The notes under the pieces are model-generated. The model saw only the letters and a list, made by a program, of their open reading frames with translations, made no database searches and had not been told where the DNA came from. From an uncultured Eubacteriales bacterium (lineage in GTDB: Bacteria > Bacillota_A > Clostridia > Oscillospirales > Oscillospiraceae), in the NCBI GenBank assembly GCA_949739085.1, contig CATIYU010000242.1:1-13947 (forward strand): 13,947 nucleotides of DNA, given 5' to 3'. Each line of letters begins with the position of its first letter. Within the stretch, counting starts at the first letter, position 1. Below, in pieces: positions 1 through 7,256 of the stretch. The translations under genes and the position numbers were made by a program.

Positions 1-549
1 CGGCTGGAGGAGGGGGCCCTCCCGGCGGCTCCGGCGAAAAAAGCCCCGGTCCCCAGCCGCGCCAAGGAACCGGAGGACGCCCCGCCCTGGGACGAACAGC
101 CTCCCCTGCCGGACGCCCCTCCCTGGGACGACGCCCCGCCCCCCTACGGCGAGCCGGTGAAGCGGGCAGCGGCGGCGCCTCCTCCGCCGTCCCGGGAGAC
201 GCCCCAGCCTCCCCGGTCTCCCCAGCCTGTATCCGGCGGCTCTGAGATCTGGCGGGAACTGGTGGAGAAAATCAAGGACCAGCTGACCCCCATGTACTGG
301 TACATGCTGGACGACGCCAGCGGGCAGTTGGAGGGAGACGAGCTGGTGGTCCGCTGCGGCGACGGGCTGACCCTGGAGAGCCTCAACTGTCCGGAGGTTT
401 CCGGCGCGATCAAGGCGGCGGCCGGGGAGCGGCTGGGAAGGGCTGTGGCCGTGCGGTTCCTGCTGGGGGCCAAGGAGGCCCCGGCGGATAAACTGGACGA
501 GCTGATCCGCCAGGGGAGCCGGTACGACAGCTTCACCGTTAAACCGTAA
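1..549 (+). CDS. dnaX: DNA polymerase III subunit gamma/tau, C-terminal part (5' truncated by window)
   Basis: The frame is open from the first base to the TAA at 547-549, so only the last 182 residues of a longer protein are visible. The first ~75 residues are a Pro/Asp/Trp-rich linker with repeated PPWD units. A compact folded region follows, starting at IWRELVEKIKD and containing LEGDELVVRCGDG and a final GRAVAVRFLLG strand. This order (disordered PPW-type linker, then a small alpha/beta domain that contacts the polymerase) is what clostridial DnaX tails look like; the ATPase clamp-loader part would lie upstream. A GTG at 157 could be taken as a start but is internal, since there is no break upstream of it. 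The identification rests on linker style and tail domain only; a different protein with a similar tail cannot be fully excluded. Confidence 0.72.
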   Translation, partial: RLEEGALPAAPAKKAPVPSRAKEPEDAPPWDEQPPLPDAPPWDDAPPPYGEPVKRAAAAPPPPSRETPQPPRSPQPVSGGSEIWRELVEKIKDQLTPMYWYMLDDASGQLEGDELVVRCGDGLTLESLNCPEVSGAIKAAAGERLGRAVAVRFLLGAKEAPADKLDELIRQGSRYDSFTVKP

Positions 550-557
550 AAACAACC

Positions 558-595
558 AAGCGGGACACGGATTTCCCCATCCGTGCCCCGCTTTT
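558..595. terminator. Shared intrinsic terminator between converging genes
   Basis: A 15-bp stem with one A/C mismatch (left arm 558-572, right arm 579-593) has a 6-nt TTCCCC loop and is followed by TTTT at 592-595. It starts 9 nt after the dnaX stop. On the minus strand the same stem is followed by GGTTGTTTTT, so it can also end the flavoprotein transcript that arrives from the other side. Confidence 0.85.
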
Positions 596-607
596 CCGGC
601 GGAATCC

Positions 608-1228
608 CTAGCGGATAAAATTGGTGCGGACCGGCGGTTCCTGCTCTGGGGGCGCGAGGCCCGCAGCCCGGCCCGCCTCAATGGATTTCAGCAGCCAGGC
701 CATGTTCCGCCCTAGGGTCCGCATGGTGGCCAGGCCCTCCCCGTCCTTGGCCACATCCTCCGGCGTGCTGCCGTGGACCATGTTCCAGTACCGGGAGGCG
801 GCCACCGGCATCTGGTTGATGGTAAAATATTTGTTGAGCTGGTCCAGGGCGGCGGTAGTCCCGGCCCGCCGGGCGGACACCACCGCCGCGCCGGGCTTGA
901 ACCGCAGTGCGCTTCCGGCGGAGAAGAAGAGGCGGTCCAGGGCGCTGGTGAGCTGACCCGAGGCGGCGGCGTAGTGGACGGGGGAGCCCACCACCAGGCC
1001 GTCGCAGGAGCGGGCCTTCTCCGCCGCCAGATTCACCGCGTCCTCGTGGACGCACCGGCCCAGCCTGCCGCAGGCCCCGCACCCGGAGCAGCCGGGGAGG
1101 GGGGCCCGGCCCAGCCAGAAAATTTCCGTCTCCACGCCGCAGTCCTCCAGGGCCCCGGCCACCTCCGCCAGGGCGGCATGGGTGCAGCCCCACTGGTTGG
1201 GACTGCCGTTGAGCAGCAATACCTTCAT
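608..1228 (-). CDS. Flavodoxin-fold iron-sulfur flavoprotein (Isf-type NAD(P)H-dependent oxidoreductase)
   Basis: This is a 206-residue protein with the NADPH-dependent FMN reductase/flavodoxin fold. It opens with MKVLLLNGSPNQWG, the phosphate-binding loop for FMN. Four cysteines at C47, C50, C53 and C59 form the compact CX2CX2CX5C motif of the Isf family, which binds a [4Fe-4S] cluster and shuttles electrons between ferredoxin-type donors and the flavin. GSPVHYAAASGQLTSALDR (about residues 80-98) is the second flavin-contact region. The start is supported by GGGAGGA about 7 nt upstream and by a promoter at 1264-1291. It is a single-gene unit converging on dnaX. The substrate cannot be read from the sequence; family members act in redox stress or reduce quinones or small molecules. 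The cytoplasmic location is inferred from the lack of a signal peptide. Confidence 0.88.
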   Translation of the reverse strand: MKVLLLNGSPNQWGCTHAALAEVAGALEDCGVETEIFWLGRAPLPGCSGCGACGRLGRCVHEDAVNLAAEKARSCDGLVVGSPVHYAAASGQLTSALDRLFFSAGSALRFKPGAAVVSARRAGTTAALDQLNKYFTINQMPVAASRYWNMVHGSTPEDVAKDGEGLATMRTLGRNMAWLLKSIEAGRAAGLAPPEQEPPVRTNFIR

Positions 1229-1263
1229 AAAAGTGTCCTCCCGGTTTCAAAATTACACAGTTC

Positions 1264-1291
1264 AGTATAGCAAATTTCCCCGAAAATGCAA
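1264..1291 (-). promoter_or_regulatory. Promoter of the iron-sulfur flavoprotein gene
   Basis: Read on the minus strand, TTGCAT (1291-1286) and TATACT (1269-1264) are separated by 16 nt, about 36 nt upstream of the start codon. No other minus-strand start competes for it. Confidence 0.75.
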
Positions 1292-1362
1292 CCCGGCGGG
1301 CCGCGGAGAAAAAAAGATTGCCCTCCGCGCCGCTCAGGACCGAAATTTGCGGAGGGTCCATC

Positions 1363-1391
1363 TTGCGGTATGGGAAAAAATCTGTTATAAT
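1363..1391 (+). promoter_or_regulatory. Promoter of the c-di-GMP phosphorelay operon
   Basis: TTGCGG (1363-1368), a 17-nt spacer and a perfect TATAAT (1386-1391). Transcription would begin near 1398, leaving a leader of about 50 nt before the GTG at 1450. The leader contains an 8-bp hairpin with one G-U pair (1405-1412 with 1424-1431, 11-nt loop) that ends 7 nt before the Shine-Dalgarno AGGA at 1439-1442. Confidence 0.8.
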
Positions 1392-1449
1392 CAAGCTCAA
1401 GTTAGAATGGCCCGGTTTCCGTCGGCCGTTCTATACAGAGGAAAGGGGC

Positions 1450-3567
1450 GTGGATCCCATAGGTATGGAGCAGAAGAGCAAGGAAAAAATCCTGATTGCG
1501 GACGATTCGGAAATGAACCGGTCCATCCTCACCGATATGTTGGAGGACCGCTATGAAATTATTGAGGCAGAGGACGGCGTGAAGGCCCTGTCCGCCCTGC
1601 AAACATACGGCACGGACATCGACCTGGTCCTGCTGGACATTGTCATGCCGGAGATGGGCGGATTCCAGGTGCTGGAGGTCATGAACGCCCGCCACTGGAT
1701 TGAGGACATCCCGGTTATCATGATCTCCTCTGAGACGGCCACCAGCCACGTGGAGCGGGCGTACAGCCTGGGCTGCACCGATTTCATTAGCCGCCCCTTT
1801 GACGCCATGGTCGTCCACCGCCGGGTGGTCAACACCATCCTGCTGTACGCCAAGCAGAAAAAGCTGGTGGGCATGGTCACGGACCAGATCTACGAAAAAG
1901 AGCGGCAGAGCGGGCTGATGGTGGATATCCTCAGCCATATTGTGGAGTTCCGCAATGGCGAGAGCGCCCAGCACGTGGTCAACGTGCGGACGCTGACGGA
2001 CCTGTTTCTGGGCCGGCTGGTGGAGAAGACCGACCGCTACCACCTGACCCGGGCCGACATCTCCCGGATTACCACTGCCGCCTCCCTCCACGACGTGGGG
2101 AAAATCGCCATCCCCTCTGAGATCATCAACAAGCCGGGCCGTCTGACCCAGGAGGAGTTCGCGGTGATGAAAACCCACTCCGACATCGGGTCTAAAATGA
2201 TGGACGATCTGCCCCGGTTCTACCAGGACGACCCCCTGGTAAAGGTGGCCCGGGACATCTGCCGCTGGCACCACGAGCGCTTTGACGGCAGGGGCTACCC
2301 CGACGGCCTCAAGGGGGATGAGATCCCTATTTCCGCCCAGGTGGTGGCCCTGGCGGATGTCTATGACGCCCTCACCAGCGAGCGGGTCTACAAGCCCCCA
2401 TTCCCCCACAACAAGGCCACAGATATGATTCTGGGCGGGGAGTGCGGCACATTCAACCCCCTGCTGCTGGAGTGCCTGCGGGATTTGGCGGGGAGCCTCC
2501 AGCAGGAGCTGAGCAGCACCACCAATACCCGCGTAAGTCCCACCTCCATCACCAATCTGGAAACGGAGATGCACCGGTACGAGGAGCTCTCCGCCTCCGA
2601 GCGCACGCTGCACCTGCTGGAGCATGAGCGGATGAAGTACAGCTTCTTTGCCGCCATGAGCCAGGAGATCCAGTTCGAGTACATGACGGACCCCCCTATG
2701 GTCACCCTCAACACCTGGGGCGCCCAGAAGTTGGGGCTCAAGGAGACGATTCTCGACCCCCTGCAGGACCAGCACGTCCGCAGCAAGGTGGGGGTGGATT
2801 TGGACGGCCTGGTCCGCGCCCTACGGGCCACCACCCCCGCCCAGCCGGTGGTCAAGCACGACTGCCGCATCAGTGTGGGCGGAGAGGTCCGCTGGTTCCA
2901 GGTGGTGGCCCGGGCCACGTGGACCCAGGACGAGCCGCCCCGGTACGCCGGGGCCATCGGCAAGGCCGTGGACATCCACGACTCCCGCCTGAAGCTGGAT
3001 GAGCTGGAGCGCAGGGCCACTCACGACGCCCTGACGGGGCTCCTCAACCACGCCAGCGCCAAGGAGCGTATCTGCGCCCGGCTGGAGGAGATTCCCCAGA
3101 ACCGCTATGCCTTGGCCATTCTGGACCTGGACGGCTTCAAGTCCGCCAACGATACCTACGGCCACATCTTTGGAGACCGTACCCTCAAATACCTGGCGGG
3201 AAAGCTCCAGGACTGCATTCGGGAGGGGGATATCGTGGCCCGGGTGGGTGGGGACGAATTCCTCATCTTCCTGGAATATAAGGGCGACCTGGAGCCCATT
3301 GTCTCCCGGATCTACTCCTCTATCTCCGGAGGCTCCTTCGAGCACTTCCCCATCTCCATCAGCATGGGCATCTCTAAGACCGAGAATGTGGGCACTGATT
3401 ACCAGACCCTGTTCCAGTCGGCGGACCAGGCCCTATACGCGGTGAAGCGGTCCGGCAAGGGGCGCTACCACTTCTTTGACGGCACAGTGCAGGGAACCTT
3501 CTCTGTCATCTCCCCCATTGACGGCGGGGAGGAATCCAACCAACAAAAAGGAGGCGGCCAGCTATGA
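1450..3567 (+). CDS. Response regulator with HD-GYP, PAS-like and GGDEF domains (bifunctional c-di-GMP enzyme)
   Basis: The protein has 705 residues. REC domain, about 12-130: acidic pair D18/D19, phospho-acceptor D63 in LLDIVMPEMGG; the usual KP near the end is RP (R115). HD-GYP phosphodiesterase, about 148-342: H214-D215 in HDVGKIAIP, H274-H275, and GYP at 282-284, all metal-site motifs intact. A PAS-like region lies at about 397-514. GGDEF diguanylate cyclase, about 520-686: perfect GGDEF at 600-604 with an RxxD inhibitory site (R591, D594) exactly five residues before it. It should therefore both make and break c-di-GMP, with the receiver choosing the output. The GTG start at 1450 is preferred because AGGA sits 7 nt upstream; the promoter at 1363-1391 rules out upstream starts. 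ATG 1465 is possible but lacks a good ribosome site. The stop overlaps the next start (ATGA). Confidence 0.93.
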   Translation: MDPIGMEQKSKEKILIADDSEMNRSILTDMLEDRYEIIEAEDGVKALSALQTYGTDIDLVLLDIVMPEMGGFQVLEVMNARHWIEDIPVIMISSETATSHVERAYSLGCTDFISRPFDAMVVHRRVVNTILLYAKQKKLVGMVTDQIYEKERQSGLMVDILSHIVEFRNGESAQHVVNVRTLTDLFLGRLVEKTDRYHLTRADISRITTAASLHDVGKIAIPSEIINKPGRLTQEEFAVMKTHSDIGSKMMDDLPRFYQDDPLVKVARDICRWHHERFDGRGYPDGLKGDEIPISAQVVALADVYDALTSERVYKPPFPHNKATDMILGGECGTFNPLLLECLRDLAGSLQQELSSTTNTRVSPTSITNLETEMHRYEELSASERTLHLLEHERMKYSFFAAMSQEIQFEYMTDPPMVTLNTWGAQKLGLKETILDPLQDQHVRSKVGVDLDGLVRALRATTPAQPVVKHDCRISVGGEVRWFQVVARATWTQDEPPRYAGAIGKAVDIHDSRLKLDELERRATHDALTGLLNHASAKERICARLEEIPQNRYALAILDLDGFKSANDTYGHIFGDRTLKYLAGKLQDCIREGDIVARVGGDEFLIFLEYKGDLEPIVSRIYSSISGGSFEHFPISISMGISKTENVGTDYQTLFQSADQALYAVKRSGKGRYHFFDGTVQGTFSVISPIDGGEESNQQKGGGQL

Positions 3568-3929
3568 CTTTACAGGAGCTGTATCAGGCCATCGACGGCG
3601 ACTATGAGGACGTTCTGGGGCGCATGATGCGCAGCGAGAAGATGGTCCAGAAATTCGTGCTGAAATTCTTGAACGACCAGAGCTATGAAACCCTCGTCCG
3701 GTCCATGGAGGAGGAGAAGTACGAGGAGGCTTTCCGGGCCGCCCACACCATCAAGGGCGTGGGTCAGAACCTGGGCTTTACCAAGCTGTACCAGTCCGCC
3801 GGAGCCCTCAGCGAGGCCCTGCGCAACGGCTTTACCCCCGAGGCCCCAGCCCTGGCCGGGCAGGTGAAGGAGGACTACTGCCGGACAGCGGAGGCGATCC
3901 GGGCCTTTCAGGAGTCCTTGAACGCATAG
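3564..3929 (+). CDS. Stand-alone Hpt (histidine phosphotransfer) protein
   Basis: A 121-residue all-helical protein, the usual size for a single Hpt domain. The signature AAHTIKGVGQNLGF places the phospho-accepting histidine at H61 with K64 and G65 after it, the HxxKG pattern of the family. It has no catalytic kinase motif, so it can only pass phosphoryl groups between receiver domains. Its ATG overlaps the TGA of the REC/HD-GYP/GGDEF gene by four bases (ATGA at 3564-3567), with AGGAGG about 10 nt upstream, so translation is probably coupled. The hybrid kinase follows 42 nt later. The inferred role is the cytoplasmic relay between the kinase's receiver domains and D63 of the c-di-GMP enzyme. 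Confidence 0.93.
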   Translation: MTLQELYQAIDGDYEDVLGRMMRSEKMVQKFVLKFLNDQSYETLVRSMEEEKYEEAFRAAHTIKGVGQNLGFTKLYQSAGALSEALRNGFTPEAPALAGQVKEDYCRTAEAIRAFQESLNA

Positions 3930-3936
3930 GAGGCGC

Positions 3937-3975
3937 ATGGAAAGTATGATAGCAAGAGGAGGTGGCGGCGGATGA
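3937..3975 (+). CDS. Possible 12-codon leader ORF coupled to the kinase start
   Basis: ATG at 3937 opens a tiny frame, [12 protein letters not shown], whose TGA (3973-3975) overlaps the ATG of the histidine kinase (3972-3974) in an ATGA junction. An AGGAGG lies 3 nt before its ATG, closer than ideal. The kinase's own AGGAGG (3957-3962) lies inside it. It may be a coupling device or simply chance; no peptide function can be proposed. Confidence 0.25.
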   Translation: MESMIARGGGGG

Positions 3976-6536
3976 ATAGTAGAGGGAAAAACCGAACCAC
4001 CCGCTTTTTAGCAGTCAGCCTCGTTATTATTTCTATTGTCTGCGTCTGCATCTTCTCCTTCCTGGCCGTCTTTATGAGTCAGAAGAGCGCGGATACCATC
4101 GAAGAGGTGGGCAGCATCTACATGAGCGGCATGAGCCAGCAGATCTCCCTCCACTTCACCACCACCATCGACCTGCGGCTGGGAATGTTGGAGGCGCTGG
4201 TAACTACCCACAGGGCGGGGAGCGCACCCCATGAGGAGCTGGTGGAGGCCCTGGTAAGCAGCGCGGCGGCCCGTGCCTTTAACTACCTGGCCTTTTACGC
4301 GCCGGACGGCAGCCTGGACACCCTCAGCGGCAGCCAGATGACTATTACGGACCCGGACCCCTTCTATGACTCTATGCGCGACGGGGAAAAGAAGATCGCC
4401 GTGGGGGCCGGTGAGAACGGGGAGAGACTTCTGCTCATGGGCGTGCCCGCCTCCTACTGCATGTCCGACGGTCAGGACTGCATCGCCCTGGTGGCGGGCC
4501 TGCCGGTGGAGTACATCAGCGAGACCCTCTCCCTCAACACCATCGACTCCCTGGTGGCCTCCTACATTATCCGGCGGGACGGCTCTTTCGTCATCCGGGA
4601 CGGCGCGGCCTTCGAGGACAACTACTTCGACCGCCTGGCCGGTTTTTTCTCCGATATGGAGCAGGGCGAGGGGATGCGGCACATCCAGGAGCTCAGGGAC
4701 GCCATGAGCCGCGAGGAGGACTACTCCGTTATGTTGGACGGCAGCCTGGAACGCCGCCATCTCCACTGCACAAAGCTGGCCTACTCGGAGTGGTTCCTGG
4801 TGATTATCCTGCCCTACGGGCAGCTGAACCAGTCGGTGGCCCGGCTGGGGACCCAGTGGACCTTTATGGCTCTGGGCGCCTGCGCTGTGGTGCTGCTGGC
4901 GCTGCTGCTGGTGTTTGCCAAATACTTCCAGATGACCCGGCAGCAGATGGCGGAGCTGGAGACAGCCCGCCGCACCGCCGACCGGGCCAACAAGGCCAAG
5001 AGCGAGTTCCTCTCCAACATGAGCCACGATATCCGCACCCCCATGAACGCCATTGTGGGCATGACCGCCATTGCCACCGCCAACATGGACAACATGGAGC
5101 AGGTGCAGAACTGCCTGAAGAAAATTACCCTCTCCAGCAAACACCTGCTGGGGCTCATCAACGACGTTCTGGACATGAGCAAGATCGAGAGCGGAAAGAT
5201 GACCCTCAACGTGGATCAGGTCTCCCTGCGGGAGGTTATGGACGGCATGGTGAACATCGTCCAGCCCCAGGTAAAGGCTAAAAACCAACAGTTCAGCATC
5301 TGCATCCACGATATCGCCGTTGAAAACGTCTGCTGCGACAGCGTGCGGCTGAATCAGGTGATGATTAACCTCCTGGGCAACGCCGTGAAGTTCACCCCTG
5401 AGGGCGGCTCCATCCAGGTCTCCCTGTATGAAGAGGACTCCCCACTGGGCGAGGCCTTTATCCGCACCCATTTGGTGGTCAAGGACAGCGGCATCGGCAT
5501 GTCCAAGGAGTTCCAGGAAAAGATTTTTGACTCCTTCAGCCGGGAGGACAGCAAGCGGGTCCAGAAGACCGAGGGCACCGGCTTGGGCATGGCCATTACC
5601 AAGTACATCGTGGACGCCATGGGCGGTTCTATCGAGGTCCAGAGCGAGCTGGGCCAGGGCAGCGAGTTCCACATCACCCTGGACATGGAGAAGGCCTCGG
5701 TCCAGGAGGCGGACATGGTGCTGCCCAGCTGGGACATGCTGGTGGTGGACGACGACGAACAGCTCTGCGAGAGCGCGGTGTCCTCTCTGCGGTCCATCGG
5801 CCTGCGGCCGGACTGGGCCCTGGACGCCGAGACCGCCATCCGCATGGTGGAGGAACACCGCAGAAAGGGCAGCCACTACCATATTATCCTCCTGGATTGG
5901 AAGCTGCCCGGCATGGACGGCATCACTGCCGCCCGGGAAATCCGCCGCCTCTACGGGGAAGACATCCCCATTCTCCTGATCTCCGCCTACGACTGGAGCG
6001 AGATTGAGGAGGAGGCCAGGGACGCCGGGGTCACGGGGTTCATCGCAAAGCCCCTGTTCAAGTCCACCCTCTTCTACGGGCTGGCCCCCTTTATGGGCGT
6101 TGTCGGGGAGAGCCAGGACGCCGCCCCCAACAGCAAGGACGGCGCAAGTCTGGCGGGCAAGCGGGTTCTGGTTGCCGAGGACAACGACCTGAACTGGGAA
6201 ATTGCCAGCGAACTGCTTGCCGAGGAGCTGGGCCTGGAGCTGGAGTGGGCGGAGAACGGAAAAATCTGCGTGGAGAAGTTCCAGGCGTCCGATCTGGGAT
6301 ACTACCAGGCGATTCTCATGGATATCCGGATGCCTGTCATGACGGGCTACGAGGCCACGGTGGGCATCCGGGCCCTGGACCGGCCCGACGCCAAGGTGGT
6401 TCCCATTATTGCCATGACCGCCGACGCCTTCGCGGAGGATATCCGCAAGTGTCTGGAGTGCGGCATGAACGCCCACGTGGCCAAGCCCATCGACGTGCGG
6501 GAGGTGGCCCGGCAGCTGGAGAAATTCATGCGCTGA
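3972..6536 (+). CDS. Membrane hybrid sensor histidine kinase with two receiver domains
   Basis: The protein has 854 residues. There is a short basic N-terminus, TM1 at about 12-34, an extracytoplasmic sensor of about 260 residues resembling a Cache fold ([17 protein letters not shown] near 195-210), and TM2 at about 296-318. HisKA: phospho-histidine H352 in [16 protein letters not shown]. HATPase: N box with N466/N470, G1 box DSGIGM (D505), G2 box GTGLGM (535-540). REC1: acidic cluster D593-D595, acceptor D642 in [11 protein letters not shown], and AKP. REC2: acceptor D784 in [11 protein letters not shown], and AKP. Every catalytic and acceptor residue is present. ATG 3972 follows AGGAGG by 9 nt. 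As third gene of the operon with a separate Hpt, it most likely autophosphorylates at H352, moves phosphate to its own receivers, then through Hpt H61 to D63 of the HD-GYP/GGDEF protein. The ligand is not readable from the sequence. Confidence 0.93.
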   Translation: MNSRGKNRTTRFLAVSLVIISIVCVCIFSFLAVFMSQKSADTIEEVGSIYMSGMSQQISLHFTTTIDLRLGMLEALVTTHRAGSAPHEELVEALVSSAAARAFNYLAFYAPDGSLDTLSGSQMTITDPDPFYDSMRDGEKKIAVGAGENGERLLLMGVPASYCMSDGQDCIALVAGLPVEYISETLSLNTIDSLVASYIIRRDGSFVIRDGAAFEDNYFDRLAGFFSDMEQGEGMRHIQELRDAMSREEDYSVMLDGSLERRHLHCTKLAYSEWFLVIILPYGQLNQSVARLGTQWTFMALGACAVVLLALLLVFAKYFQMTRQQMAELETARRTADRANKAKSEFLSNMSHDIRTPMNAIVGMTAIATANMDNMEQVQNCLKKITLSSKHLLGLINDVLDMSKIESGKMTLNVDQVSLREVMDGMVNIVQPQVKAKNQQFSICIHDIAVENVCCDSVRLNQVMINLLGNAVKFTPEGGSIQVSLYEEDSPLGEAFIRTHLVVKDSGIGMSKEFQEKIFDSFSREDSKRVQKTEGTGLGMAITKYIVDAMGGSIEVQSELGQGSEFHITLDMEKASVQEADMVLPSWDMLVVDDDEQLCESAVSSLRSIGLRPDWALDAETAIRMVEEHRRKGSHYHIILLDWKLPGMDGITAAREIRRLYGEDIPILLISAYDWSEIEEEARDAGVTGFIAKPLFKSTLFYGLAPFMGVVGESQDAAPNSKDGASLAGKRVLVAEDNDLNWEIASELLAEELGLELEWAENGKICVEKFQASDLGYYQAILMDIRMPVMTGYEATVGIRALDRPDAKVVPIIAMTADAFAEDIRKCLECGMNAHVAKPIDVREVARQLEKFMR

Positions 6537-6574
6537 TCTGAAGAAAAAAATGAGCGCCTTGTGTGAAAAATCCC

Positions 6575-6603
6575 TTGCATTCTGTCCCGCGCTGTGGTAT
6601 AAC
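6575..6603 (+). promoter_or_regulatory. Promoter match embedded in the operon terminator
   Basis: TTGCAT (6575-6580), 17 nt, TATAAC (6598-6603). The -10 box straddles the loop and right arm of the terminator stem, so a transcript starting near 6610 would lack the left arm and would not be terminated there. It could serve the acetyltransferase and/or the exporter genes downstream, for which no better-spaced promoter was seen. It may also be a chance match. Confidence 0.45.
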
Positions 6604-6624
6604 AGCGCGGGACTTACTTTTTCT
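6584..6624 (+). terminator. Intrinsic terminator of the phosphorelay operon
   Basis: A perfect 12-bp G+C-rich stem (6584-6595 with 6602-6613, loop GGTATA) is followed by TTACTTTTTCTT. It lies 47 nt after the kinase stop. The tail that supplies the U-tract is itself the head of a repeat element found again at 8204. Confidence 0.85.
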
Positions 6625-6634
6625 TGAAAGAAAA
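6613..6634 (+). repeat. Repeat copy 1, left fragment
   Basis: These 22 bases are identical to 8204-8225, the first part of the palindromic head of repeat copy 2. The match stops abruptly at 6635. The remaining part of the repeat resumes at 7257, so this looks like the left piece of one copy split by an insertion. Confidence 0.7.
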
Positions 6635-6703
6635 CGCCCTTTTTCGGAATTGTGTGCCCATGGAAAATGAGCTTATAAATACACATTGCAAGCAGCGGAC
6701 ATA

Positions 6704-6709
6704 TATAAT
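6704..6709 (+). promoter_or_regulatory. Candidate -10 box for the acetyltransferase
   Basis: A perfect TATAAT lies 37 nt before the start codon, inside the A+T-rich segment. The nearest -35-like hexamer (TTGCAA, 6686-6691) is only 12 nt away, which is too close, so this is a weak call. Confidence 0.3.
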
Positions 6710-6746
6710 CAAGTGCAAAAACAGAAATTTTACGGGTGGTGATTGT

Positions 6747-7205
6747 ATGAATTTGGATATCAAAAAATATACAAAAGACAGGATACCGGATGTATTAGAT
6801 TTTGAAAACAGGTTGAGAAAAGAAGAAAACTTTTGGGGATGGGAAATTAACGATGCCTATATTCAGACTGTTGAAAAGAGTTTTGACGACAGTTCCTTTT
6901 CCGATTCCATCTCTTTATTAGCCTATGATGATCATAAAGTGGTTGGAAGAATTGATTCTACAATGATTGCAAGCCACTTTGATGGGTCTAAAAAAGCATA
7001 TCTTGATTGGATTTGTGTCATAAAAAGTTACAGGCATATGGGCATTGCGCAGCGATTGCTGGAAACCCTGATAGTTATTCTGAAGAATAATCATATTAGT
7101 ACGTTAATCGCTTTGACGGCTTCTAATGAAGAAGCCCAGAGATTTTATAAAAATGTTCCTAATTCTGAAATGCGGGATATTGGTATTTGGATTGATATCA
7201 TATAA
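6747..7205 (+). CDS. GNAT family N-acetyltransferase
   Basis: A 152-residue protein of GNAT size. The acetyl-CoA loop is in YLDWICVIKSYRHMGIAQRLLE: R96-x-x-G99-x-A101 is motif A. ALTASNEEAQRFYKN (122-136) is the usual motif B end, where an asparagine and a tyrosine shape the active site. It transfers an acetyl group from acetyl-CoA to an amine; the acceptor (small molecule, antibiotic, peptide or protein) cannot be told. ATG 6747 is chosen because GGTGGTGA precedes it at normal distance and the upstream in-frame residues look non-coding. Codon use is rich in AAA, GAT, ATT and TTA, unlike every neighbour, so it was probably acquired from a low-G+C Firmicute. It is transcribed in the same direction as the exporter genes but appears to be a passenger between them and the kinase operon. 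Confidence 0.82.
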   Translation: MNLDIKKYTKDRIPDVLDFENRLRKEENFWGWEINDAYIQTVEKSFDDSSFSDSISLLAYDDHKVVGRIDSTMIASHFDGSKKAYLDWICVIKSYRHMGIAQRLLETLIVILKNNHISTLIALTASNEEAQRFYKNVPNSEMRDIGIWIDII

Positions 7206-7256
7206 ATATGTATTTTGCTGCAATTCAAACGGTGGAAACACTTTTCCGAAAAGTGA

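Larger units (their letters stand above)
6635..7256 (+). mobile_element. Putative 622-bp inserted cassette carrying an acetyltransferase
   Basis: The segment is strikingly A+T-rich against its surroundings. It sits between two pieces of a repeat that is continuous at 8204-8245. The 9-mer GAAAGAAAA occurs at both borders (6626-6634 and 7257-7265) but once at the equivalent place in copy 2, as a target-site duplication would. The ends show imperfect inverted similarity: the left end (from 6637) and the reverse complement of the right end (from 7256) share TTTTCGGAA then, two bases later, GTGT, about 17 of 23 positions. The right end is also a small palindrome on its own (CACTTTTC c GAAAAGTG), which weakens the terminal-repeat argument. 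There is no transposase, so it would be non-autonomous. The boundaries are inferred from the split repeat. Confidence 0.55.

Noticed and set aside
1318..1449. N-terminal extension of the REC/HD-GYP/GGDEF protein from an upstream TTG
   Set aside because: The TATAAT promoter (1363-1391) lies inside it, the peptide does not fit a receiver domain, and GTG 1450 has a well-placed AGGA.
1392..1449. c-di-GMP riboswitch in the leader of the signalling operon
   Set aside because: The leader is only about 50 nt with one small hairpin, too short for a GEMM-type aptamer, and no conserved core was seen.
1402..2775. Minus-strand open frame of about 457 codons opposite the HD-GYP region
   Set aside because: It covers clear REC and HD-GYP coding on the plus strand and has no ribosome site or motif of its own.
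4008..6686. Very long open frame (about 890 codons) on the minus strand opposite the histidine kinase
   Set aside because: The plus-strand frame has all kinase and receiver motifs. The reverse frame has low-complexity His/Gly/Leu/Val-rich protein without motifs, as expected for the antisense of G+C-rich coding DNA.
6635..7256. Classic insertion sequence
   Set aside because: There is no transposase frame, and the end similarity is short and imperfect; only a non-autonomous element remains plausible.
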